Source: an uncultured Clostridia bacterium
Lineage (GTDB): Bacteria; Bacillota; Clostridia; Oscillospirales; Acutalibacteraceae
Reading direction: 5' to 3'
DNA: 15,385 nt
Assembly: GCA_945988915.1 (NCBI GenBank)
Contig: CAMFTS010000022.1
Location: forward strand, 1 to 15,385
A program made the position numbers and the translations under genes. Under the pieces are notes generated by a model. The model had not been told where the DNA came from, searched no databases, and saw only the letters and a list, made by a program, of their open reading frames with translations. This document shows, one piece after another, positions 7,743-14,219 of this stretch (within the stretch, counting starts at the first letter, position 1; each line of letters opens with the position of its first letter).

Positions 7743-8915
7743 TTATTCAATTATAAGAATATAATCTGATACACCGAGGTTTTCAAGTGCTGAAATATAT
7801 ATTTTATCGTTAATAATCGGAATTATTGTTTTGTTCAGATAGCTTTCCGATTCTTCGTCGGTTAAAGCAGGTATGGCTGTCTGTATCAAAGAATTTTCGC
7901 TGAAATTCTCTTTTGTGAATACCTTGCCGTTAAATTCAAAACCGTCCGACAGGGACTCTGTTCTGAAATCTATTACATTATAGTCGGCAGCGCTGTCGAT
8001 AATGGAGCCGTCATAAAGCATTTTACTGCCGTTGAGAGCCTTGTCGGCAGGCATATAAACAGCAACAGGAGTATCTTCGCATACGGCTTTAACTTTTTTA
8101 ATGAATTTGAGAAGTATTTCGTTTTTAGGCACAGCGTCTTCAGCTGTTGTGAATACTGCATTCTCAAGCCTTGAACCCGACGGAAAGGAAACAGATGCAA
8201 GTAAAATCATATCTGCGCCGCAATCAATGCTTTCTTTTACTATGCTTATTAAATAATTAGTTGCAGCCGAAGAATAAGGATTAAGCCAGGGATTGCCGTT
8301 GTTCTGTGCGCTTTCGTCAAGCCAGACGGTATTTGAACCCTTTTCACGAACTCCTGCGCCCGAAATCATAGAAGCTGCAATTCTGTCCTCAAAGCAATAA
8401 ATTCTTGCAATAATTTTATAGTTGCCTGTTTTTAAATCATTTATTATTTTTTGCGCGTTGGAATACTCTTCACGGGCAGCGCCGATTTTTAATGCAGTTT
8501 TGTCGGCAGAGGCATAATTCAACATACCTGTATTTGATTTAAAGTCGATGACAACGGCATTCGCATCTGAGTTGCTCAGCTCAGTTCTGAAAAGATCATA
8601 CGCGATACCGCCGTCAAGAGCTTCATCAGGCATATAAACAGCTTTATATGCTCCGTTGAATTCAGCGGCTTTTGTGTCAACGGTGCTCTTTATGGGCCTT
8701 CCGGACAGCCTAATGGCAACCGAAGAAACAACAAATACTGCTGCAAAAATAAATATCAGCGAGATATAGAAAATTATGTTATTTCTTTCGTCTTTTTCTC
8801 TTCTCGTTCTGCTTTCGCCGATATCATATGAATTACCGCGTTTACCGGGATAATTCTTTGAAAACGGATAATAACTCCTTTTTCTCGGCTTTTGTCTGTT
8901 AGAGTTGAATAACAT
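7743..8915 (-). CDS. Membrane-anchored DUF4015 putative glycoside hydrolase
   Basis: A 390 aa protein. A basic cytoplasmic N-terminus (about 1-45) and one membrane segment (47-68) place the rest outside the cell. The outer part follows the DUF4015 putative glycosidase pattern: KAVYMPDEAL (91-100), ANAVVIDFKSNTG (118-130), IIARIYCFEDRIA (168-180), NPWLNPYS (208-215), ESIDCGADMILL (228-239). The usual FDYxRFP segment of the family reads LASVSFP (239-245), losing the acidic and Arg residues, so catalysis is doubtful. The ATG is preceded by AAGGA with 9-base spacing and lies 12 bases after the RnfA-like stop, so it is the last gene of that operon. A role in cell-envelope polysaccharide binding or turnover is inferred from topology only. 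Confidence 0.7.
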   Translation of the reverse strand: MLFNSNRQKPRKRSYYPFSKNYPGKRGNSYDIGESRTRREKDERNNIIFYISLIFIFAAVFVVSSVAIRLSGRPIKSTVDTKAAEFNGAYKAVYMPDEALDGGIAYDLFRTELSNSDANAVVIDFKSNTGMLNYASADKTALKIGAAREEYSNAQKIINDLKTGNYKIIARIYCFEDRIAASMISGAGVREKGSNTVWLDESAQNNGNPWLNPYSSAATNYLISIVKESIDCGADMILLASVSFPSGSRLENAVFTTAEDAVPKNEILLKFIKKVKAVCEDTPVAVYMPADKALNGSKMLYDGSIIDSAADYNVIDFRTESLSDGFEFNGKVFTKENFSENSLIQTAIPALTDEESESYLNKTIIPIINDKIYISALENLGVSDYILIIE

Positions 8916-8927
8916 TTTATCGTATCC

Positions 8928-9521
8928 TTATAAAGTTAATCCTCTGCCTGAAATACCTGTAAAAGCAAGCGACAGAATAGCTACATAAATAAATATTGCG
9001 GGAGTGCCTTTAAAATCTTCGGGAATATTCTTGCATTGGTCAAGGCGGCGAAGACCTATATTGATTGTTAATACTGCGATGGCAAAGGCAAGTCCTGAGC
9101 CGAGTCCCGAGCCGATAGCTTCAATAATTGAAAAGGCAGCCCGGTAATTTATAAAAGGCACTGCAAGAACAAGTGTATTAAACGCAGCGATGCCGACACG
9201 CCTTACAGTTCTTTTTTTAGCACCCAATACATTCGCCACCAAGAACAGAACAACAAGATATACAACTGATAACACGGCAATAAATATCAGCGAATGTCCG
9301 ATAGTGCCGAGAGAGCGTATTGCATTTATTTGTTCCAATAATACGCAGATAACCGAAACAACAGTTGAGAAAACGGTGATAAGAATAGTCATAGGATAAA
9401 GCTGTTTCGGCTTTGCTGACATTCTTACTGCCTCGGAAGCACCGTAGCCTCCCGTAAATATAAAATTCTGAAACAGCATGGCATACAGCGCGGCTGTGAA
9501 AAGACCGGTAATTATATTCAT
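8928..9521 (-). CDS. rnfA: RnfA-like membrane subunit lacking the Fe-S cysteines
   Basis: A 197 aa, highly hydrophobic protein with about six membrane segments, the size and pattern of RnfA/RsxA and NqrE. The C-terminal FKGTPAIF..AILSLAFTGISG (170-192) matches the FrGnaIAL..LMSLAFMGFSG ending of RnfA. In Rnf/Nqr, one Cys in the LGxCPF loop and one in TNCAVLG help hold a [2Fe-2S] cluster in the membrane. Here the first region reads FTGGYGASE (22-30) and the second FNTLVL (114-119, Thr for Cys). The only cysteines are C59 and C163, away from those sites. Electron transfer by the usual route is therefore unlikely. Its ATG overlaps the rnfE-like stop (ATGA), so it is coupled to that gene. An RnfE-type paralogue is the alternative label. 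Confidence 0.82.
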   Translation of the reverse strand: MNIITGLFTAALYAMLFQNFIFTGGYGASEAVRMSAKPKQLYPMTILITVFSTVVSVICVLLEQINAIRSLGTIGHSLIFIAVLSVVYLVVLFLVANVLGAKKRTVRRVGIAAFNTLVLAVPFINYRAAFSIIEAIGSGLGSGLAFAIAVLTINIGLRRLDQCKNIPEDFKGTPAIFIYVAILSLAFTGISGRGLTL

Positions 9522-10549
9522 TTGTTGTCACCGTCCTTTTCTTTTTTGCTCTTATGAAGCTCAAGCTCGGAAAGTAAATCGTCAAACTCGGACTCATACT
9601 TTTTGCTGTCGGACATAATGTTTTCTTTTACGGGAACCGGTATTTCTTCTTTTGATGATATTTCTTCAAAAAGCTTTTGTGAATTATCAACCGGTATTTC
9701 TTTGCATTCTGTTTTGTTTAATAATTCCTTTTCCGATTTCTTTTCCTTTTTGACTTTCTTGACTTTTTCCTTTTTCGGCTTATTATCTCTTGAACTTTTT
9801 TCGATGCGTTTAAATTTGAATGTGTTTTTTGTTTCAGCTTCCGCATCGGCGTCTTCACCGAAAGGATTGAAATCTTCTTCAAACAGATTTTTTATGTTGT
9901 CAAAATGCGACTGTGAAATTTCCGAGAGATTAAAAGCGGCTTCAGGCTTTTCGTCGGGATAAGATTTTTTAATTACCCTTTTGAATAATGCTGATACAAA
10001 GCCTAATACGAGGAACCCGCCGAACGGAAGCAACAAACCCGAAAGTCTGATTTGCAAAGCGATTTCGTGACCGAAAACAGTTCCGGAACCGAGTATTTCT
10101 CGGATTAAGCCTGTCAGCAAAACAATAAGTCCGTAGCCGAAGCTCGAAGAAAGAGCGTCAATCAAGGTGTCTTTTATGCCGTGCCTTACCGCAAATCTTT
10201 CGCAGTGTAAAGCAATCAGAGAGTTGACGGCAATAATGGGCAGGAAAATACTGACTTTTGCCGTTTCGTTCGGTGCAAAATATGAAAAGAGAGAAAACAT
10301 AGGTATATTTATCAGTACACCTAAAACAGCATATACCAACACACGAAAACGGCTCTTAAGCAGTTTTAAAAATCTGCAGGTTACCAATTCGATTACGGTC
10401 ATCTGAATTACGGTTATAGTCGTGAGCATAATTGCAGTCTTAAGGCTTGTAGCCATAGCAACAACAGGGGCAATACCTATTGCTTCAAATAAAACCGGAT
10501 TCTTAATTACGGCACTTTTAATTATAGTGCTTGTGCTGTTGTTACTCAT
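9518..10549 (-). CDS. rnfE: RnfE-like membrane subunit with long charged C-terminal tail
   Basis: A 343 aa protein. Residues 1-198 are the RnfE/RsxE/NqrD membrane core: KNPVLFEAIG (16-25), FLPIIAVN (102-109), LIREILGSGTVFG (148-160). Typical RnfE ends at 200-230 residues. Here a hydrophilic tail follows (about 199-343), including a Lys-rich run around 257-275. The two cluster cysteines are replaced: GLCP reads GIAP (A27) and TNC reads VNS (S110). C116 lies two helical turns on and is not at the known site. The start ATG 10549 lies 5 bases after GGAGGTGA (10562-10555), which is encoded in the last codons of rnfD; the genes overlap by 8 bp. An upstream in-frame start at 10597 lacks this site. 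Probably part of one membrane complex with its neighbours; function unknown if redox-inactive. Confidence 0.85.
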   Translation of the reverse strand: MSNNSTSTIIKSAVIKNPVLFEAIGIAPVVAMATSLKTAIMLTTITVIQMTVIELVTCRFLKLLKSRFRVLVYAVLGVLINIPMFSLFSYFAPNETAKVSIFLPIIAVNSLIALHCERFAVRHGIKDTLIDALSSSFGYGLIVLLTGLIREILGSGTVFGHEIALQIRLSGLLLPFGGFLVLGFVSALFKRVIKKSYPDEKPEAAFNLSEISQSHFDNIKNLFEEDFNPFGEDADAEAETKNTFKFKRIEKSSRDNKPKKEKVKKVKKEKKSEKELLNKTECKEIPVDNSQKLFEEISSKEEIPVPVKENIMSDSKKYESEFDDLLSELELHKSKKEKDGDNK

Positions 10550-11924
10550 CGGAGTCACCTCCGTTTTGAGATTTTTCGTCAAACGATAAAACATCAAGCT
10601 CGTATTTTGTTGCTAATTCTCCTATATCCTGCAAGGTAGGAATATCATCGTCAATGTATTCTTCCTGAGCTTGTTCTTTGCTCTCATCAGGAACGGCTGA
10701 GGATTCGTCTTCAGCGTCAAGAGGAATCTCATCGGGGATATCCTCCAATTCGGGAATAGCCTGACTTTGAATACTTTGCGAAATGGATTGAACCATAGCT
10801 GAACGCTTTGACTCGATTTTTGCGCTTAGTTCAGCAAGTTCATCTTCTGCTCTTTGCGCTTTCTCAACCTCTTCCAACTCTTTTTCAAGACGGAGCTGTT
10901 CTTCTTTGGCTTCTTCTAATTGCTTAATTAAATGCTTTTTTTCAAGTCCGATTACAGGAAGCTTTGAGTCGAAAACCGTTGAGACGGAATTCATAAGCAA
11001 AACGGCAAAGACCGTGCTTTCTTCAAGAGGACTGTATCTTCTTAAAAGCATTGCCGTAAGTCCTCCGAAAACGCCGTAACATATTCTTGAAATAAATCTT
11101 TTCGGTGCAATGGTTTCATTTGAAACAAAGGCGAGTGCGGAAAAGAACAGCAAACCGCCCGAAAGCTCCATAATAACGGAAATAGTCCTGCTTGTGCCGA
11201 CTCTCGGAAAAGCTGCGGCAAAGAGTGCGCAGGCTGTCAGGAAGGATACAGAAACAACCGCTCCCTTTGGTCTTCTGAAAAGCATATATATTAAACCGCC
11301 GAGCATAGCTACGGCACAGGTTGTTCCCATAGGGCCGGGAACATTACCTACGGCAATATCAATATAATTTACTATGTTTACGCCGATAGAGTTGCCCTGA
11401 GAGAGCATATAAGTAATAGACTCTCCCGAAACGAAGTTTTCGCTTCCGAAAACTGCAAGGCTGTCAACCGGCTGAGGAATTACAGGATAAGCAAATATTT
11501 CTTCCGGGAAACAGATTGTTACAAAGGCAATACCGCCTGCCGACGGAAGAAACAAAAGGCTTCTTGAGTCGCCGAACGGCAGTTTTACAACGGCTATTGC
11601 AAATATTGTAGCCAGGCATGGTATCCACCATTGAACAGAAGCGGGCATACACAAAGCTATGCTGACTGCCGTAATTATTGACGATAAATCGGAAATATGC
11701 GATTTCGTCTTTATAACAGCCGCAGTGATACTTTCCGTTAGAATTGAAGTGATTACACAAATACATATAAGCCACAAAGCGCGTGCACCGTAGTAGTACC
11801 ACGCCATTATTGCGGGCGCAGTAAGTAAAAGCAACATATCAAACATATATTTACGCGTATCTGTAAATGCAAGCCTTTCCGCTGAAATCTCAAATTCTTT
11901 TAATTCATTTGCTTTTTCGGACAT
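10542..11924 (-). CDS. rnfD: RnfD-like membrane subunit with coiled-coil and acidic tail
   Basis: A 460 aa protein of the NqrB/RnfD family. Residues up to about 325 carry the membrane core, with the typical GNVPGPMGTTCAVAMLGGLIY block (about 193-213). RnfD normally carries FMN covalently on Thr of an [S/T]-G-A-T motif ahead of this block. Here the nearest match is VSGES (165-169), so flavinylation is doubtful. After the last membrane helix comes a Glu/Lys-rich predicted coiled coil (about 327-380), then an acidic, Pro-containing tail to the end; RnfD is usually near 300-350 aa. The ATG 11924 has AGAGGTGA (11941-11934) at 9 bases; the TTG at 11930 is too close to it. First gene of the D-E-A-DUF4015 operon; no rnfC, rnfG or rnfB adjoins. 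Confidence 0.85.
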   Translation of the reverse strand: MSEKANELKEFEISAERLAFTDTRKYMFDMLLLLTAPAIMAWYYYGARALWLICICVITSILTESITAAVIKTKSHISDLSSIITAVSIALCMPASVQWWIPCLATIFAIAVVKLPFGDSRSLLFLPSAGGIAFVTICFPEEIFAYPVIPQPVDSLAVFGSENFVSGESITYMLSQGNSIGVNIVNYIDIAVGNVPGPMGTTCAVAMLGGLIYMLFRRPKGAVVSVSFLTACALFAAAFPRVGTSRTISVIMELSGGLLFFSALAFVSNETIAPKRFISRICYGVFGGLTAMLLRRYSPLEESTVFAVLLMNSVSTVFDSKLPVIGLEKKHLIKQLEEAKEEQLRLEKELEEVEKAQRAEDELAELSAKIESKRSAMVQSISQSIQSQAIPELEDIPDEIPLDAEDESSAVPDESKEQAQEEYIDDDIPTLQDIGELATKYELDVLSFDEKSQNGGDSDE

Positions 11925-11933
11925 TCTCAAGAA

Positions 11934-11941
11934 TCACCTCT
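11934..11941 (-). promoter_or_regulatory. Ribosome binding site of the rnfD-like gene
   Basis: Minus-strand AGAGGTGA, 9 bases ahead of ATG 11924 and only 3 ahead of an in-frame TTG at 11930. The spacing favours the ATG. Confidence 0.65.
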
Positions 11942-11957
11942 TTCCATAATTTGTTCG

Positions 11958-11986
11958 TTGCACACATTTTTCGTTTGCAATATGAT
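11958..11986 (+). promoter_or_regulatory. Promoter of the mecA-like gene, overlapping a divergent -10
   Basis: TTGCAC (11958-11963), a 17-base spacer and TATGAT (11981-11986) predict a start near 11993 and a leader of about 24 bases. On the minus strand a perfect TATAAT (11990-11985), possibly the -10 of the rnfD-like operon, overlaps this -10 by two bases. However, its -35 region (TAACCC, 12013-12008) is poor. Confidence 0.65.
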
Positions 11987-12016
11987 TATATTTATAGAAT
12001 AATTCGGGGGTTAAAT

Positions 12017-12571
12017 ATGAAAATACATAGAAATTCAAAGGACCGTTTCATTGCAGAGCTTACCAAGCAGGATATGGATTATTATTGCCTTGATTATAAT
12101 TCCATAGACATTCAAAACAGTCAAACGAGAGAACTTGTATCGGATTTGCTCATAATTTCGGAGTTAAGACTGAAAACCGCGAAGCCGTTATCAAGATTGA
12201 ACATTGATGCCATTTCGCAAAATGACGGCTCGGTTTTAGTGATAATTACACTTGTGCAAAAAAAGTATTACAAGTTGAATAAAAGAATTTGCGACGGTAA
12301 TAAAATGATAGTTACCGTTACCGATATTAACTCTCTGTTAGGTCTGATGACAATGCTGTCAAAGCTTGATGAAAAGCCGCAGATGAAACTGTATTCAAAC
12401 GGCGAGAGTTATGCTCTTGAAATTGCAAAAAACGCTTTAGACAATAATAATCTAAAGACTCTGTGCCTTGAATTCGGCAATATAGTTGAGTGCGATAAAA
12501 TGCTTTGCGCTCAAATAAAAGAGCATTATTCTCTTATATGCGAAAGTGTTAAACCGTTGCTTTCTTTTTAA
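12017..12571 (+). CDS. MecA-like ClpC adaptor protein
   Basis: A 184 aa soluble protein that resembles MecA, the adaptor that hands substrates to the ClpCP protease in Gram-positives. The N-terminal part follows the MecA pattern: MKIHRNSKDRFIAELTKQDM, then YNSIDIQNSQTRELVSDLL (residues about 31-49), then a beta-rich NIDAISQNDGSVLVIITLV stretch (about 66-84). The C-terminal half has MKLYSNGESYALEI and a final LEFGNIVE...IKEHYSLI section like the ClpC-binding domain. It is somewhat shorter than B. subtilis MecA (about 218 aa). GGGGG (12006-12010) 6 bases before ATG 12017 sets the start; in-frame codons back to 11867 lack a ribosome site. It overlaps rpe tail to tail by 23 bp and diverges from the Rnf-like operon. 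Weak conservation makes this a family-level call. Confidence 0.65.
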   Translation: MKIHRNSKDRFIAELTKQDMDYYCLDYNSIDIQNSQTRELVSDLLIISELRLKTAKPLSRLNIDAISQNDGSVLVIITLVQKKYYKLNKRICDGNKMIVTVTDINSLLGLMTMLSKLDEKPQMKLYSNGESYALEIAKNALDNNNLKTLCLEFGNIVECDKMLCAQIKEHYSLICESVKPLLSF

Positions 12572-13205
12572 AATCTGCAATAGTTGCTTTTGGGTCGGGG
12601 CTTGAAAAAATTGCACTGCCCGAAACAAAAACATTCGCGCCGGCATTTGCTGCTACGGATATTGTTTCGGAATTTATCCCGCCGTCAACCTGAATGTCAA
12701 TGTCAAGCTTTCTTCGGTCGATTTCTGCCTTGAGAGTCTTGATTTTAGGCATCATTTCTTCTTTAAAGGACTGGCCTCCAAAGCCCGGCTCAACGGTCAT
12801 AACAAGAACCATTGAAAGCTTGTCCAGAAACGGAAAAACTGTTTCAACGGGAGTGTCAGGCTTAACTGAAAGTCCCGCTTTAACATTCGATTTTCTTATT
12901 AAATCGATAGTTTGTTCAATATCGCTGTCTGCTTCAACATGGAATGTAATTATGTCTGAGCCTGCCGCTATGAAATCAGGGACATATTTGTAAGGATCCG
13001 AAATCATAAGATGCACATCAAAGGTGAGAGCGCTTGCTTTTCTTATACACTTGACTATCGGAGCTCCGAGCGTGATGTTAGGAACAAAGTGACCGTCCAT
13101 AACATCAATATGAAGCATATCGGCTCCGCAGTCTTCCATTCTTTTTAATTCCTGTGCAAGCTTGCCGTAGTCGCTGGAAAGAATTGATGGGGAAATTTTA
13201 ATCAT
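12549..13205 (-). CDS. rpe: Ribulose-phosphate 3-epimerase
   Basis: A 218 aa TIM-barrel enzyme of the pentose phosphate pathway interconverting ribulose 5-phosphate and xylulose 5-phosphate. All expected residues are in place: ISPSILSSD (4-12), metal ligands H32 and D34 in LHIDVMDGHFVPN, H65 in FDVHLM, D174 in VDGGI, and the phosphate-side loop EPGFGGQSF (139-147). It should therefore be active. The start is ATG 13205 with AGGTGA (13216-13211) 5 bases ahead; a GTG at 13214 falls inside that site. It follows the membrane-anchored protein gene by 17 bases in the same operon. Confidence 0.96.
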   Translation of the reverse strand: MIKISPSILSSDYGKLAQELKRMEDCGADMLHIDVMDGHFVPNITLGAPIVKCIRKASALTFDVHLMISDPYKYVPDFIAAGSDIITFHVEADSDIEQTIDLIRKSNVKAGLSVKPDTPVETVFPFLDKLSMVLVMTVEPGFGGQSFKEEMMPKIKTLKAEIDRRKLDIDIQVDGGINSETISVAANAGANVFVSGSAIFSSPDPKATIADFKKKATV

Positions 13206-13222
13206 TGTTATCACCTAATAAT

Positions 13223-14203
13223 TTATTGAATACTTGTCTGAACTTCTGCTTTTGTTGTGTTTTCTTCACCGGATGCGGAAGTTGTTTCGGTTGTACCCGT
13301 TTGTGCTTCCGTGCTCGTTTGAACTGTCGATGAGGTTTCGCTTTCTGATTCGGTCACCTGAGGTTTAGTATCATTGATAATGGGAGGCACAGTAGTTTCT
13401 GTCGGCTCAACAATTACCGTTATGGGTGCTGTAACCGCAGTTTCAGGTGTGGAAGTAGCCTGTATTGCGCTTATATAATATCCTGTATCACCCTCGCGCA
13501 AGGTGATTTTCATATATTTATCAGGTGAAGGAGCAACCATTTTTCCGTCGGTTGATTGTGCCCAACCGTTTGCGGCAAGGTATGCAACCGTAAGAATAAT
13601 TGTATTGCTTTTTTTCTCGACATTTATAACATCGGGCGTGTAAACAGGGGCAACACCGGTAAGAGGAATTGTGTAGCATTTGCTTGCCGCGTCATATGTA
13701 AATTCATATCCGAAGCCTGTAACTGTCGAATGAACAGGAGCAAGATTGTTTCCGAAAAGCTTTTCAAACTGCTTCGCAACATCTTCTTCAGGGATAATCA
13801 TTCCGCTGTCATTGTATGAATAGGTGTCGGGCGCAAGGTCGCTCTTGAGTATTGCCCAGATTGAAATATCAAGGAGCTGACTCATATCTGCTTTTGAAAG
13901 GTCGTCAAAGGTATCAGGATCATTCATAACGACAGGAATAAGCATACGGTTGTATTCGTCAATGTTTTTTACCTTTATCAAGGCTTTTTTAGCCGAGCCT
14001 ATGCCTGCGACAATAATTGTAACTGCACCGATAATTGAGAGCACGAAAACGGCAAGACCGAGCGGGAATGCCCAGGGATGCGCTCTTTTTTTCTTCTTTT
14101 TCGGCTTGTTTGAATTGTTCACAGATTTTTCAGCCGGTTTATTTACAGCTTTATCTTTTTCAAACATTTCAAGGATTTCATCTGTCTTCATATCTTTAGC
14201 CAT
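13223..14203 (-). CDS. Unrecognised single-pass membrane protein with Thr/Ser-rich tail
   Basis: A 326 aa protein whose family I do not recognise. It has a charged cytoplasmic N-terminus (1-44, with the Lys-rich run 34-40) and one membrane helix (about 45-69), then an extracytoplasmic domain of about 180 residues (70-250). A low-complexity Thr/Ser/Glu/Pro tail (about 250-326) looks like a flexible linker or wall-spanning segment but has no LPxTG sortase signal. A single Cys (C176) lies in the outer domain. The ATG is preceded by AAGGAGTT (14218-14211) at 7 bases. It sits between proA and rpe with gaps of 16 and 17 bases, so it is co-transcribed with two soluble metabolic enzymes, which gives no clear clue to its role. 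Confidence 0.8.
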   Translation of the reverse strand: MAKDMKTDEILEMFEKDKAVNKPAEKSVNNSNKPKKKKKRAHPWAFPLGLAVFVLSIIGAVTIIVAGIGSAKKALIKVKNIDEYNRMLIPVVMNDPDTFDDLSKADMSQLLDISIWAILKSDLAPDTYSYNDSGMIIPEEDVAKQFEKLFGNNLAPVHSTVTGFGYEFTYDAASKCYTIPLTGVAPVYTPDVINVEKKSNTIILTVAYLAANGWAQSTDGKMVAPSPDKYMKITLREGDTGYYISAIQATSTPETAVTAPITVIVEPTETTVPPIINDTKPQVTESESETSSTVQTSTEAQTGTTETTSASGEENTTKAEVQTSIQ

Positions 14204-14219
14204 GTTTTTTAACTCCTTG

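Noticed and set aside
9603..9962. 119-codon plus-strand frame opposite the RnfE tail
   Set aside because: Its Ser/Phe-rich composition is what the complement of a Lys/Glu-rich coding stretch gives; no start signal.
12519..12535. AAGAG/CTCTT hairpin near the convergent mecA-like and rpe ends
   Set aside because: Only a 5 bp stem with a 7-base loop, inside coding sequence, and too weak to call a terminator.
12694..12993. 99-codon plus-strand frame opposite rpe
   Set aside because: It is antisense to well-conserved rpe sequence with no ribosome site or recognisable protein pattern.
13223..13460. Thr/Ser-rich tail as a sortase-anchored surface protein
   Set aside because: No LPxTG-type motif, no C-terminal membrane helix and no positive tail; the anchor is the N-terminal helix.
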